From Catenuloplanes niger (GTDB lineage Bacteria; Actinomycetota; Actinomycetes; Mycobacteriales; Micromonosporaceae), in NCBI RefSeq assembly GCF_031458255.1, contig NZ_JAVDYC010000001.1, forward strand, positions 6,333,001 to 6,397,000: a DNA stretch of 64,000 nt, written 5' to 3'. Positions within the stretch are counted from its first letter, which is position 1, and each line of letters begins with the position of its first letter. Positions 52,235-61,564 of this stretch are shown one piece after another. Made by a program: the position numbers and the translations under genes. The notes beneath the pieces were generated by a model. The model did no database searches. It was not told where the DNA came from and saw only the letters and a list, made by a program, of their open reading frames with translations.

Positions 52235-53424
52235 CCCGCTTCTCCGGGGAGGGCCTGCTGCGCGACCTCGCGCCGCAGGTCCTCGGCGTGCTCACCCGCC
52301 GGTTCGGCGACTTCGTGGCCGCCGAGGACGCGGTGCAGGAGGCGCTGCTGGCCGCGTTCCGGCAGTGGCCGGACGAGGGGGTGCCGGCGAATCCGCGCGG
52401 GTGGCTGATCCAGGTCGCGCACCGGCGGTTCGTCGAGCAGGTCCGCGGTGCCGACGCGCGGCGCCGGCGGGAGATGTCGGATTTCCGGATGCGGGCGCCG
52501 CTGTCCGAGGCCGTCGCGGAGAGCGCGGACGACACGCTCGAGATGCTGTTCCTGTGCTGCCATCCGGTGCTGAGCCCGGCGTCCGCGGTCGCGTTGACGC
52601 TGCGCGCGGTCGGCGGGCTGACCACGGCGGAGATCGCTCGCGCGTTCCTGGTGCCGGAAGCGACGATGGCGCAGCGGATCAGCCGGGCGAAACGGTCCGT
52701 GGCCGGCGGCTTCTCCCGGCCCGGCGACCTCTCCGCCGTCCTGCAGGTGCTCTATCTGATCTTCAATGAGGGGCACACCGGCTCGGCCGGGCCGTCGCTG
52801 CTGCGGGTGGAGCTCTCCACCGAGGCGATCCGGCTGGCCCGGGCCGTGCGTGCGCTGCGCCCGGACTCCGCGGAGGCCGGCGGGCTGCTCGCGCTGATGC
52901 TGCTGACCGAGGCGCGGGCGCCGGCCCGGACCGGGCCGGTCGGCGAGCTGGTGCCGCTGGCCGACCAGGACCGGTCGCGGTGGGACGCGGCCGCGATCGC
53001 GGAGGGCATCGCGCTGGTGCACGAGGTGCTGCCGCGCGGGCCGGTCGGGCCGTACCAGGTGCAGGCCGCGATCGCCGCGCTGCACGACGAGGCGCCGTCC
53101 GCGGACGACACCGACTGGCCGCAGATCCTGGCGCTGTACGGCGTGCTGGAACGGCTGACGCCGAGCCCGGTGGTGACGCTGAACCGCGCGGTGGCGCAGG
53201 CGATGGTGGACGGGCCGGCCGCGGGACTGGCGACGCTCGACGCGCTGGCCGACGATCCGCTGCTGGCCCGCGGGCACCGGCTGCCCGCGGCCCGGGCGCA
53301 TCTGCTGGAGATGGCCGGTGCCCGCGCGGAGGCGATCGCCGCCTATCGCACGGCGGCGGCGCGGACGGCCAGCGTGCCGGAGCGCAACTACCTCACGCTG
53401 CGTGCTGCCAGGCTCGCCGAATGA
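52231..53424 (+). CDS. ECF-type sigma factor with TPR-like C-terminal extension (ECF42 group), 397 aa
   Basis: N-terminal sigma region 2 (GDFVAAEDAVQEALLAAFRQWP ... NPRGWLIQVAHRRFVEQVR) and region 4 (LTTAEIARAFLVPEATMAQRISRAKRSV) take the first 175 residues. The long helical extension that defines the group follows (YLIFNEGHTGS; ELSTEAIRLARAVRAL; LNRAVAQAMVDGP; LLARGHRLPAARAHLLEMAGARAEAIAAYRTA), replacing a separate anti-sigma factor. Translationally coupled to the YCII gene. The signal is not known. Confidence 0.9.
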   Translation: MTRFSGEGLLRDLAPQVLGVLTRRFGDFVAAEDAVQEALLAAFRQWPDEGVPANPRGWLIQVAHRRFVEQVRGADARRRREMSDFRMRAPLSEAVAESADDTLEMLFLCCHPVLSPASAVALTLRAVGGLTTAEIARAFLVPEATMAQRISRAKRSVAGGFSRPGDLSAVLQVLYLIFNEGHTGSAGPSLLRVELSTEAIRLARAVRALRPDSAEAGGLLALMLLTEARAPARTGPVGELVPLADQDRSRWDAAAIAEGIALVHEVLPRGPVGPYQVQAAIAALHDEAPSADDTDWPQILALYGVLERLTPSPVVTLNRAVAQAMVDGPAAGLATLDALADDPLLARGHRLPAARAHLLEMAGARAEAIAAYRTAAARTASVPERNYLTLRAARLAE

Positions 53425-53529
53425 ACTATAAGGATCATTTACCGTTCCTTTAGCCCGCCGCTGAAGACGCCGCTGACACGATCATCCGGTCCTCGGATAC
53501 CCGGTTGTGCGGAATGGGAGTGGTGCGCG

Positions 53530-54660
53530 GTGAAGCTTCGAGTCGTCGCTACGGTACTGGCGATCGCGGGGGCGGGTACCGCCGCCGCGATCCTGCCGAT
53601 GACCATGGCCTCGGCGGCCGAGTGCGCCAGCCCGTACAGCGCGTCCGCGGTGTACTGGGGCGGTAACACGGCGTCGTTCGGCGGCCACAACTGGCGGGCC
53701 AAGTGGTGGACGCAGGGTGAGCAGCCGAGCGCGGCCGGCACGGGGGTGTGGGAGGACCAGGGGGCGTGCGGCTCCGGTTCCGGCTCGGGCGGTTCGGGCG
53801 GCTCCGGTTCCGGCTCCGGTGGTGGGGCGACGACGGCCTGTAACCACCCGGCGTGGCAGGCCGGTAAGTCCTATGTGACCGGAAATATCGTGAAGTACAC
53901 GGACGGTAAGTACTACATAGCCGAGCACGACAACCCGGGGTACGACCCGATCATCAGCACCTGGTTCTGGGAGCCGTACGCCTGCACCGGTGGCGGCACG
54001 CAGCCGACCCCGCCGGCGCCGACCGGTGGCACCAACCCGTCCGGGTTCGTGGTCTCCGAGGCCCAGTTCAACCAGATGTTCCCGGCGCGGAACCAGTTCT
54101 ACACGTACGCCGGCCTGGTCCAGGCGCTCTCCGCGTACCCCGCGTTCGCCGGCACCGGCAGCGACACCGTGCGCAAGCAGGAGGCCGCAGCGTTCCTCGC
54201 CAACATCAACCACGAGACCGGCGGGCTGGTGCACATCGTCGAGCAGAACACGGCGAACTACCCGCACTACTGCGACCCCGCCCAGCCGTACGGGTGCCCG
54301 GCCGGCCAGGCCGCGTACTACGGTCGCGGGCCGATCCAGCTGAGCTGGAACTTCAACTACAAGGCCGCGGGTGACGCGCTCGGCATCGACCTGCTGCGCA
54401 ACCCGAACCTGGTGCAGAACGACGCGGCCGTCGCCTGGAAGACCGGCATCTGGTACTGGATGACGCAGACCGGCCCCGGCACGGTGACCGGCCACAACGC
54501 GATGGTGAACGGGCGCGGCTTCGGCGAGTCGATCCGCAGCATCAACGGCGCGATCGAGTGCAACGGGGGCAACCCGGCCCAGGTGCAGAGCCGGGTCGCG
54601 GCGTACCAGAAGTTCGCCGGCATCCTCGGCGTGACACCGGGCGCGAACCTCAGCTGCTGA
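53530..54660 (+). CDS. Secreted GH19 chitinase with two chitin-binding modules, 376 aa
   Basis: Signal peptide (VATVLAIAGAGTAAAILPMTMASA), a CBM5/12-type module (YSASAVYWGGNTASFGGHNWRAKWWT), a Gly/Ser linker, a second module (AWQAGKSYVTGNIVKYTDGKYYIAEHDNPG), a Pro/Thr linker, then the GH19 catalytic domain. Catalytic acid and base should be E229 (NHETGG) and E238 (HIVEQN), nine residues apart as in bacterial ChiC, with YYGRGPIQLSWNFNY lining the cleft. Inverting endochitinase, active on chitin of fungi or insects. GTG start. Ended by a strong terminator. Confidence 0.95.
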   Translation: MKLRVVATVLAIAGAGTAAAILPMTMASAAECASPYSASAVYWGGNTASFGGHNWRAKWWTQGEQPSAAGTGVWEDQGACGSGSGSGGSGGSGSGSGGGATTACNHPAWQAGKSYVTGNIVKYTDGKYYIAEHDNPGYDPIISTWFWEPYACTGGGTQPTPPAPTGGTNPSGFVVSEAQFNQMFPARNQFYTYAGLVQALSAYPAFAGTGSDTVRKQEAAAFLANINHETGGLVHIVEQNTANYPHYCDPAQPYGCPAGQAAYYGRGPIQLSWNFNYKAAGDALGIDLLRNPNLVQNDAAVAWKTGIWYWMTQTGPGTVTGHNAMVNGRGFGESIRSINGAIECNGGNPAQVQSRVAAYQKFAGILGVTPGANLSC

Positions 54661-54675
54661 CCTCCGTCGTAGACA

Positions 54676-54710
54676 AGGCCGGTGCCGCCCGTCGCGGCAC
54701 CGGCCTCTCT
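54676..54710 (+). terminator. Rho-independent terminator of the chitinase gene
   Basis: AGGCCGGTGCCG (54676-54687) pairs with CGGCACCGGCCT (54695-54706), a 12-bp perfect stem with a 7-nt loop, followed by CTCTGTT. It is 16 nt after the stop. Confidence 0.85.
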
Positions 54711-54778
54711 GTTCCGTGTTGCCCCGGGTACGGCGTGAGCGCGTCCCTTGCCTGTCAGACGATCAGGCGGCGCCGGTC

Positions 54779-55256
54779 TTACGCCGATTCCTTCCGCAAA
54801 GTCAGCCGTAGCCCGATCGTGCCGTACCGCTCGATCCGGATGTCCGTGAATTCGCCCTTCCGTGCCCGGTCGGTCAACTGCTCCGGCGCATGCGCCCGGT
54901 GACGCAGCCGGCCCAGCGTCACGTCGTCCGGATGCAGCACACCGGCCAGCACCGCCTCGAACCGCGCCGGATCCCGCCCCTGCTTCCGCACCCGGTCGGT
55001 GAGCTCCGCGCGCCCGTCAACCGTGATCGCGTAGCTGCTCCGCTCCGGTCCGGCCGCCGCCCGTCCCGGTCCGTCCGGTCGCCGCGATCAGCCCGTGCTT
55101 CTCCAGGGCCCCGATCATGGTGTAGAGCGACCCCCACTTGATCGCCAGGTCGCGCTCCCTGTTGGTGCGCTTCAAAGCGGTGGCGAGCTGGTAGGGATGC
55201 ATGGACGTGCCCGGCGCGAGCATTACCAGCACCCCAGGCTCCAGCAGATTTCTCAC
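54779..55256 (-). pseudogene. PadR-family regulator, frameshifted
   Basis: The first frame encodes VRNLLEPGVLVMLAPGTSMH, then PYQLATALKRTNRERDLAIK and WGSLYTMIGALEKHGLIAA, a PadR winged helix, then runs to a stop at 55017. The C-terminal half is intact in another frame: AAAGPERSSYAITVDGRAEL, then TDRVRKQGRDPARFEAVLAG, ending RLTLRKESA. A single-base change near GGACCGGGACGGG would join them. Either a recent pseudogene or a sequencing error in a GC-rich run. The exact start is uncertain (GTG at 55256 chosen). Confidence 0.75.
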
Positions 55257-55416
55257 CGGCCTCCGCCGCGCCACCGCTTCACCTCGCGTCCGGATACTCG
55301 CCCACGCGTATATGGCGCTGGTCAAGGCCACTCGGCCGACCGGGCGAGCCGCGAACAGAACGTGGGGCTCGTACTACCCTCGGTGGTCTAGATCTCCACG
55401 ACAGCACTGGGGCGAG

Positions 55417-56250
55417 GTGACTCCCTTGGCGCGGCCCAGAGGACCGGGGGACAGCGGCGGTACGCCACCGACCAACAGTGACGGTGACGGTACGACTCCG
55501 CGTCATCGATCCAGCAGTACATCCGCGGGAAGCGTTGCCGACGGCCAGCGGATCGCGGCGGAGGAGGCGCACGCCGGACGTGCGCCCGGATCGCGGACCG
55601 GAACCGGCTGGCCGGACGGAGCCGGTGGCACCGCCGGCTCGGGCACCGCGGGCTCGGGCACCGATGGCGCCGGCACCGGGTGGCCGGAAGGTGACGGGCG
55701 TGGCGAGCCGGCGGACGGCGCCGACAGCGACCCTGTCGGTGAGCAGGACTCGTCCGGAGACCGAGACAATCTCCTCACACAGCCGACCGGTGAGGAGGGC
55801 GGCGAGCCGTCGGGCCGGCCGACCCGGATCAACCCGAGGGACGACTACCCGACCCGCCGATCCCTGGAGATGGAAAACTCGGCGGCCGCTCGGCTCGCCG
55901 CGGAAGGCTATCGGGTCGAACAGAACCCGTCCCCTCAGGATGTCGCTCAAGCCCGGCAGAACGCCGGTGATGCGGGGCTACCGCAGAAGAGGCCGGACTA
56001 TCTGATCGAGGGCCGGGTGTTCGACGCATACTCGCCGACCGCTTCGGACAAGGCGGTGCACTACCTCGCCGACGAGGTGCAGGCCAAGATCGTGAAGGGC
56101 CAGACGCAGCGGGTGGTGGTCAACCTGGAGGATTGGCGTGGAGACGTGGACGCATTGCGGAGGCACTTCCACGACTCGCCGGTGCCGAACCTCAAGGAAC
56201 TGAAGATCATCACGCCGGAGGGCGGCATCATCCAGGTTGTTCCCGAGTAA
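55417..56250 (+). CDS. CdiA-CT-type tRNase toxin domain, without delivery modules, 277 aa
   Basis: The first 150 residues are Gly/Ser/Thr/Asp-rich and disordered. From about 150 the sequence fits the CdiA C-terminal tRNA nuclease family: ENSAAARLAAEGYRVEQNPS, KRPDYLIEGRVFDAYSP, ADEVQAKIVKGQTQRVVVNL. Proposed catalytic residues are E153, D194, D203 and K224; the D-D spacing of 9 equals that of the characterised Burkholderia tRNase as I remember it. No signal peptide, repeats or secretion domain is encoded, so this is an orphan tip or has lost its carrier. Start uncertain (GTG at 55417). The immunity gene follows 28 nt downstream. Confidence 0.7.
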   Translation: MTPLARPRGPGDSGGTPPTNSDGDGTTPRHRSSSTSAGSVADGQRIAAEEAHAGRAPGSRTGTGWPDGAGGTAGSGTAGSGTDGAGTGWPEGDGRGEPADGADSDPVGEQDSSGDRDNLLTQPTGEEGGEPSGRPTRINPRDDYPTRRSLEMENSAAARLAAEGYRVEQNPSPQDVAQARQNAGDAGLPQKRPDYLIEGRVFDAYSPTASDKAVHYLADEVQAKIVKGQTQRVVVNLEDWRGDVDALRRHFHDSPVPNLKELKIITPEGGIIQVVPE

Positions 56251-56278
56251 TCCAGTCCTGAGAGGAGAGCGCCCAGAC

Positions 56279-56737
56279 ATGGGAATCGAGTATCGGCTGA
56301 CCCTGGCCGGAGCCGTCCCCGCCGACGAGGTGGCGATGAGGGCGATGCCGGATGTGGCGGACCGGCCGGCCGGCAGTCCGACATTGCTGTCGGCGGATCT
56401 GTACGACAGCCACGGCTTCTTCCTCACCATCGTGCCGAGGCAGCGCGGTTCGGTGGCCGCAGAGGCCGACGACGGCATGTGGACGTGGGACCTCGCGGAG
56501 AACGTCATGGTCAGCTTCGACATGGATAAGTTCGACGAGGTTGAGCAGAGTGAGCGTGCGCTCGCCGCCATGCTGGTCGTGGTGGGCCGGGTGCTGGCCG
56601 GTGGGGACGAGGACGCCGCGTTGACGCTGAACGGTGACGTGCTGCTGCTGACCCGGCTCGGCGGTGTCCAGGCGAAACACCGCCGTGCAGTGTGGTGGGA
56701 GCACCACGCGGCCCTCGGCGACATCATCCAGGGCTGA
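56279..56737 (+). CDS. SitI3-family immunity protein, 152 aa
   Basis: Matches the pattern of SitI3-type proteins, named after the myxobacterial swarming-inhibition immunity protein: MGIEYRLTLAG at the start, DSHGFFLTIVPRQRG, WTWDLAENVMVSFDMDKFD, EDAALTLNGDVLLLTRLGG and HRRAVWWEHH. It should bind and inactivate the preceding nuclease domain. AGAGGAGAG lies 9 nt before the ATG. Acidic and cytosolic, no signal. Its convergent neighbour ends 8 nt away. Confidence 0.8.
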   Translation: MGIEYRLTLAGAVPADEVAMRAMPDVADRPAGSPTLLSADLYDSHGFFLTIVPRQRGSVAAEADDGMWTWDLAENVMVSFDMDKFDEVEQSERALAAMLVVVGRVLAGGDEDAALTLNGDVLLLTRLGGVQAKHRRAVWWEHHAALGDIIQG

Positions 56738-56745
56738 GTCGCGCC

Positions 56746-58869
56746 CTACTCGAAGCGCTCGCCCCGTTCCGCCTTACGGAGGAGCAGGGGTGGGGGAGTG
56801 AAGCGGGGGCCGTAGCGGTCGGCGAGCTGGTGGGCGCGGGTGATGAAGCCGGGGAGGCCGCCGGGGTACTGATTGATGTACTGGAGGACGCCGCCGGTCC
56901 AGCCGGGGTAGCCGATGCCGAGGATGGAGCCGATGTTGGCGTCGGCGACGGAGGTGAGGACGCCCTCGTCGAGGCAGCGGACGGACTCGACGGCCTCGAT
57001 GAAGAGCAGGCGTTCCCGCAGGTCCTCGAACGGGATCGCGGACTCGCGCTTCGCGAAGCGGGCCAGGCCGGGCCAGAGGCGGGTGCGGGTGCCGTCCTCG
57101 TAGTCGTAGAAGCCGGCGCCGCCGGAGCGGCCGGTGCGGCCGGCGTCGACGAGGTGGTCGATGACGGCGTCGGCCGGGTGCGGGGTCCAGGCGTCGCCGG
57201 CCGCGGCCGCGGTCTCCTTGCGGATCTTCTGCGGGAGCGTGAGGGTGAGCTCGTCCATCAGCTGGAGCACCGGCGCGGGGTAGCCGGCCTGGCTGCTGGC
57301 CTGCTCGATGGACGGCGCGGGCACACCCTCGGCGAGCATGGCGACGCCCTCGTTGGTGAACGTGCCGATCACCCGGCTGGTGAAGAACCCGCGGCTGTCG
57401 TTGACCACGATCGGCGTCTTGCGCAGCCGCCGGACGACCGCGAGCGCGCGGCGCAGCGTCTCGTCGCTGGTGCGCTCGCCGCGGATCACCTCGACCAGCG
57501 GCATCCGGTCGACCGGGGAGAAGAAGTGCAGCCCGCCGAAGCCGGCCTGACGGCGCACGCCCTCGGCCAGCATCGTGATCGGCAGCGTCGACGTGTTGGA
57601 GCAGAGCAGCGCGTCCGGCGCGACCAGGTCCTCGATCTCGGCGAAGACCTTGTGCTTGAGCGCCGGGTCCTCGAACACCGCCTCGATCACCAGGTCCACG
57701 CCGGCCAGCGCGGCCGGGTCGTCGGCCGGGGAGATGCGGGCGAGCAACTCGGTGCCGGCCGCCTCGGTCAGCCGGCCCCGGGAGACGGCCTTCGCCACCA
57801 GGCGCTGGGAGTAGCCGAGACCGCGGGTGGCGGCCGCCAGGGAGACGTCCTTGAGCACCACGTCGAGTCCGGCCTTGGCGCAGACGTACGCGATCGCGGC
57901 GCCCATCATGCCGGCGCCGAGCACTCCGACCCGGTGGAACGGCGGGACGTCGCCGATGTCGCGCGCGTTCGCCGCGTTCAGGTCGAAGAAGAACGCTCCG
58001 ATCATGTTCTTCGCGATCTGGCCGGTGACCAGCTCCACGAAGTACCGATTCTCGATCGTGAACGCGGTGTCGATGTCGACCTGGGCGCCCTCGACCGCGG
58101 CCGCGAGGATGTTGCGCGGTGCGGGGTACGGCGCGTTCTTCAGCTCCTTGCGCAGGTTGGCCGGGAACGCGGGCAGCATCGCGGCCAGCGCGGGCGTGGC
58201 CGGCGTACCCCCGGGGATGCGGTAGCCCTTGACGTCCCACGGCTGGGCCGCGCCGGGATTCGCCCGGATCCACTCGCGTGCGGCGGGCAGCAGACCGTCG
58301 GCGGACGGGACGAGCGCGGAGATCAGGCCGAGGTCGCGGGCCGCGGCGGCGCGGTGCCGCTGACCGCGCAGCAGCACCTGGGTGAGCGCGGTGACCAGGC
58401 CGAGCATCCGCACGGTGCGGACCACGCCGCCGGCGCCGGGCAGCAGGCCGAGCGTCACCTCGGGGAAGCCGACCTCGAGCTTCGGGTCGTCGACCGCGAT
58501 CCGGTGGTGGCAGGCGAGCGCCAGCTCCAGGCCGCCGCCGAGCGCGGACCCGTTGAGCGCGGCGACGACCGGCCGGCCGAGCGTCTCCAGCCGGCGGAAC
58601 TGCGCCTTCACGGTCGCGGCGCGCGCGAACGACTCGGCGCCCTGATCCGGCCCGGGCGTGCGGAGCGAGTCGAGGTCGCCGCCGGCGAAGAACGACTTCT
58701 TCGCGGACACGAAGACCACGCCGGTGATCGAGTCGCGCTCCGCCTCCAGCCGGGTGACGGTCTCCTCCATGCTGCGCACGTAGGCGGCGGTCATGGTGTT
58801 GGCGGCGCGGGTCGGGTCGTCCAGCGTGAGCACGACGATGCCGTCGTCCTCGCGGTCCCAGCGGATCAT
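56746..58869 (-). CDS. fadB: Bifunctional enoyl-CoA hydratase / 3-hydroxyacyl-CoA dehydrogenase (FadB-like), 707 aa
   Basis: Catalyses hydration and oxidation steps of beta-oxidation. The N-terminal crotonase domain has [11 protein letters not shown] and [20 protein letters not shown] with [12 protein letters not shown]; the dehydrogenase has the NAD site [22 protein letters not shown], and [17 protein letters not shown] with the catalytic His, then the C-terminal 3HCDH repeats ([29 protein letters not shown]). The ATG at 58869 has GGAGG 6 nt upstream. It lies directly downstream of the thiolase gene (12-base gap), forming an alpha/beta trifunctional-type complex. Confidence 0.93.
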   Translation of the reverse strand: MIRWDREDDGIVVLTLDDPTRAANTMTAAYVRSMEETVTRLEAERDSITGVVFVSAKKSFFAGGDLDSLRTPGPDQGAESFARAATVKAQFRRLETLGRPVVAALNGSALGGGLELALACHHRIAVDDPKLEVGFPEVTLGLLPGAGGVVRTVRMLGLVTALTQVLLRGQRHRAAAARDLGLISALVPSADGLLPAAREWIRANPGAAQPWDVKGYRIPGGTPATPALAAMLPAFPANLRKELKNAPYPAPRNILAAAVEGAQVDIDTAFTIENRYFVELVTGQIAKNMIGAFFFDLNAANARDIGDVPPFHRVGVLGAGMMGAAIAYVCAKAGLDVVLKDVSLAAATRGLGYSQRLVAKAVSRGRLTEAAGTELLARISPADDPAALAGVDLVIEAVFEDPALKHKVFAEIEDLVAPDALLCSNTSTLPITMLAEGVRRQAGFGGLHFFSPVDRMPLVEVIRGERTSDETLRRALAVVRRLRKTPIVVNDSRGFFTSRVIGTFTNEGVAMLAEGVPAPSIEQASSQAGYPAPVLQLMDELTLTLPQKIRKETAAAAGDAWTPHPADAVIDHLVDAGRTGRSGGAGFYDYEDGTRTRLWPGLARFAKRESAIPFEDLRERLLFIEAVESVRCLDEGVLTSVADANIGSILGIGYPGWTGGVLQYINQYPGGLPGFITRAHQLADRYGPRFTPPPLLLRKAERGERFE

Positions 58870-58881
58870 TCTCAACCTCCG

Positions 58882-60093
58882 TCAGAGACGCTCGACGATC
58901 GTGGCGATGCCCATGCCGCCGCCGATGCAGAGCGTGGCCAGGCCGTATCGCCCGCCGCGCCGCTCCAGCTCGTCGACGAGCGTGCCGAGGATCATCGCGC
59001 CGGTCGCACCGAGCGGGTGGCCCATGGCGATCGCCCCGCCGTTGACGTTGACGATCTCCGGGTCGAGCTTCATGTCGTCGATGTAGTGCAGGACCACGGC
59101 GGCGAACGCTTCGTTGATCTCGACCAGGTCGAGGTCGTCGACGGTCAGGCCGGCCCGGTCGAGCGCCTTGCGGGACGCCGGCGCGGGGCCGGTCAGCATG
59201 ATGGTCGGGTCGGCGCCGCTGAGCGCGGCGGAGACGATGCGCGCCCGCGGGGCCATGCCGGCCGCCTCGCCCGCGGCCCGCGACCCGACCAGCACCAGCG
59301 CGGCACCGTCCACGATGCCGGACGAGTTGCCGGCGTGGTGCACGTGCTCGATGCGCTCGACCCAGTGGTATTTCTGCAGCGCCACCGCGTCGAACCCGCC
59401 CTGCGCGCCGAGCTGCGCGAACGAGGGGGTGAGCGCGCCCAGCCCGGCCAGCGTGGAGTCGGCGCGGATGTGCTCGTCGTGGTCGAGGATCAGCAGGCCG
59501 TTGCGGTCGCGCACCGGCACCACGCCGCGGCTGAACCGGCCCTCCGCCCAGGCGCGGGCCGCCCGCTCCTGGGAGCGCAGCGCGAACCGGTCGACGTCCT
59601 CGCGGGAGTATCCGTCGATGGTGGCGATCAGGTCGGCGCTGATGCCCTGCGGGACGAAGTCGGTCAGCAGGTTCGTCTCCGGGTCGAGCGCCCACGCGCC
59701 ACCGTCGGAGCCCATCGGCACCCGGGACATCGACTCGACGCCACCGGCCAGCACCAGGTCCTCCCAGCCGGACCGCACCTTCTGCGCCGCGATGTTCACC
59801 GCCTCGAGCCCGGAGCCGCAGAACCGGTTGACCTGCACGCCGGCCACGACCGGCGGCAGGCCGGCCGCGAGCGCCGCGGTCTTGGCCAGGTCGGAGCCCT
59901 GGTCGCCGAGCGGGGAGACGATGCCGAGCACCACGTCGTCGATGCGCTCCGGGTCGACGCCCGGGAAGCGGCGGCGCAGCTCATCGATCAGGCCGACGAC
60001 GAGTGAGATCGGTTTGACGCCGTGCAGCGCGCCGTTCTTCTTGCCCCGGCCGCGCGGCGTGCGCACCGCGTCGTAGATGAACGCCTCGCTCAT
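58882..60093 (-). CDS. fadA: Acetyl-CoA C-acyltransferase (3-ketoacyl-CoA thiolase, FadA-like), 403 aa
   Basis: Thiolytic cleavage of 3-ketoacyl-CoA. Nucleophile C92 in [11 protein letters not shown]; second half holds [22 protein letters not shown] (His) and CIGGGMGIA (the second Cys). The ATG at 60093 has GAGGAGG upstream and leads the fadA-fadB operon. A putative operator, shared with fadD, lies in the promoter. Confidence 0.95.
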   Translation of the reverse strand: MSEAFIYDAVRTPRGRGKKNGALHGVKPISLVVGLIDELRRRFPGVDPERIDDVVLGIVSPLGDQGSDLAKTAALAAGLPPVVAGVQVNRFCGSGLEAVNIAAQKVRSGWEDLVLAGGVESMSRVPMGSDGGAWALDPETNLLTDFVPQGISADLIATIDGYSREDVDRFALRSQERAARAWAEGRFSRGVVPVRDRNGLLILDHDEHIRADSTLAGLGALTPSFAQLGAQGGFDAVALQKYHWVERIEHVHHAGNSSGIVDGAALVLVGSRAAGEAAGMAPRARIVSAALSGADPTIMLTGPAPASRKALDRAGLTVDDLDLVEINEAFAAVVLHYIDDMKLDPEIVNVNGGAIAMGHPLGATGAMILGTLVDELERRGGRYGLATLCIGGGMGIATIVERL

Positions 60094-60113
60094 CGCGCCT
60101 CCTCCTCTGCGAA

Positions 60114-60133
60114 CCGTCGTTAACTTTCCGCCT
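60114..60133. promoter_or_regulatory. Putative operator, fadA promoter
   Basis: On the minus strand CGGAAAGTTAACGACGG, containing the palindrome GTTAAC at 60119-60124, 21 nt before the fadA start. A close match precedes fadD. It sits in the divergent region between fadA and the tandem TetR gene, the obvious candidate to bind it. Confidence 0.5.
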
Positions 60134-60196
60134 CGTTTCGGCCAGCTGTCAAGGGATTGCGCGATCCATCGATGCGAACACGCTCTCACCGGCGGT

Positions 60197-61405
60197 ATGC
60201 TTTCGCCGGTGCACAGCGCAGAGACGATCGAGCCGCCCCGGCGGCGGCCGAAGGACCGCAAGGACCAGATCGCCATGGTCGCGGCCGAGCTGTTCTGCGC
60301 GCGTGGCTATCACGGCGTCGGCATCGACCAGATCGCGGCCGCGGTCGGCATCAGCGGCCCCGCGGTCTACCGGCACTTCCGGGGGAAGTACGCGATCCTC
60401 GTCTACGCCACCCGCCGGCTGATCGAGCGGGTGCTGGCCGTGGTGGACGCGGACGACGCCGACCCGGCCGCCCGGCTGGACGCGCTGCTCACGGCGCTGG
60501 CGCGGATCGCGGTCGAGGGCCGCCGGGTCGGCGGCCTCTACCAGTGGGAGTGGCGCCACCTGGAGCCGGTGCACGTCGCCGAGTTCGCGGAGCAGCTGGA
60601 GACGCTGTCCCGCCGTTTCGTCGTACCGCTGCGGGCGGTTAGAAAAGATCTTGATGTGCGCGGCGCGTCGGCGCTGGTCCGGGCGATGCTCAGCGTCTTC
60701 GGCAGCCTCTCCACGCACCGCGCCGCGATCGCGCGCGGCCGGGCCGAGCAGACGCTGCACCGCGTGGGCCTGGCCGTGCTGCACGGCGAGCCCCCGGTGC
60801 CCCGCAGGCCGGGCCGGAAGCCCAGACCTGATCAGGACCCCGCGGGGGTACGGCCGGTGGCGCGCCGCGAGCTCATCCTGGCCGAAGCGATCATGCTGTT
60901 CCACCGGCACGGTTACCACGCGGTCGGGATCGACGACATCGCGTACCGGGTGGGGATCAACGCGTCCAGCGTCTACCGCGTCTTCCCCGGCAAGGCGGAC
61001 ATCCTGGCCGCCGCGTTCTACCGCGCGTCGGAGCGGGTGACCGAGGCGACCGCGGTCGCGCTGGACGGCGCCGCGGACGCGCCGGACGCGCTGCGCCGGC
61101 TGGTGGAGTCCTACGTGGAGCTGACGTTCGAGCGCAGCGACCTGGTCTCGGTCTACCTCGCGGAGAACAGCAACCTGCCCGGCGGTGACCGGCACGAGCT
61201 GCGCAAGGTGCAGCGGCTGCACGTGGAGGAGTGGGTGCGGCTGCTGACCGAGGTGCGCCCGGAGCTGCCGGTGCCCGAGGCGCGGGTGCTGGTGCACGCG
61301 GCGCTCAACCTGGTGACCGATCTGAGCCGGTGGGTCCGCTTCGACCGGCGGACCGGCATGGACGCCCACCTGGTCCGGCTCGCCATGGTGATTATGGACG
61401 CGTGA
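60197..61405 (+). CDS. Tandem TetR-family regulator of fatty-acid genes, 402 aa
   Basis: Two complete TetR modules in one chain. The first helix-turn-helix is [20 protein letters not shown], then [20 protein letters not shown] (about 22-60); the second is [20 protein letters not shown], then [20 protein letters not shown] (about 225-265). Each is followed by a helical ligand domain. A fused dimer could read an asymmetric operator. Divergent from fadA and upstream of fadD, so probably the repressor of beta-oxidation genes, released by acyl-CoA; inference from context. ATG at 60197 or GTG at 60209. Confidence 0.88.
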   Translation: MLSPVHSAETIEPPRRRPKDRKDQIAMVAAELFCARGYHGVGIDQIAAAVGISGPAVYRHFRGKYAILVYATRRLIERVLAVVDADDADPAARLDALLTALARIAVEGRRVGGLYQWEWRHLEPVHVAEFAEQLETLSRRFVVPLRAVRKDLDVRGASALVRAMLSVFGSLSTHRAAIARGRAEQTLHRVGLAVLHGEPPVPRRPGRKPRPDQDPAGVRPVARRELILAEAIMLFHRHGYHAVGIDDIAYRVGINASSVYRVFPGKADILAAAFYRASERVTEATAVALDGAADAPDALRRLVESYVELTFERSDLVSVYLAENSNLPGGDRHELRKVQRLHVEEWVRLLTEVRPELPVPEARVLVHAALNLVTDLSRWVRFDRRTGMDAHLVRLAMVIMDA

Positions 61406-61468
61406 AGTTAATCCCGGTTCGCGCATCTCCGCAGCTCCATTGTGACCGATTGAGCAGAATCGCTTCCC

Positions 61469-61486
61469 TCGGAAGTTAACCGCCGT
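61469..61486. promoter_or_regulatory. Putative operator, fadD promoter
   Basis: CGGAAGTTAACCGCCG, with GTTAAC at 61475-61480 and outer CGG/CCG arms, 79 nt before the fadD start. It matches the fadA site except for one inserted base and small changes. A weaker relative, GAAGTTAATCCCGG, overlaps the end of the TetR gene. Confidence 0.5.
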
Positions 61487-61564
61487 TTACAGTCTCGGCA
61501 TGAACGACGCACCCCCGTCCGCCACCGCGACGCCGGTCCGCACGGCCCGGCGAAGGAGGCCGTC

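Noticed and set aside
55201-55416. Longer N-terminus for the CdiA-type toxin gene
   Set aside because: The extension is antisense to the PadR gene and offers no signal peptide or domain.
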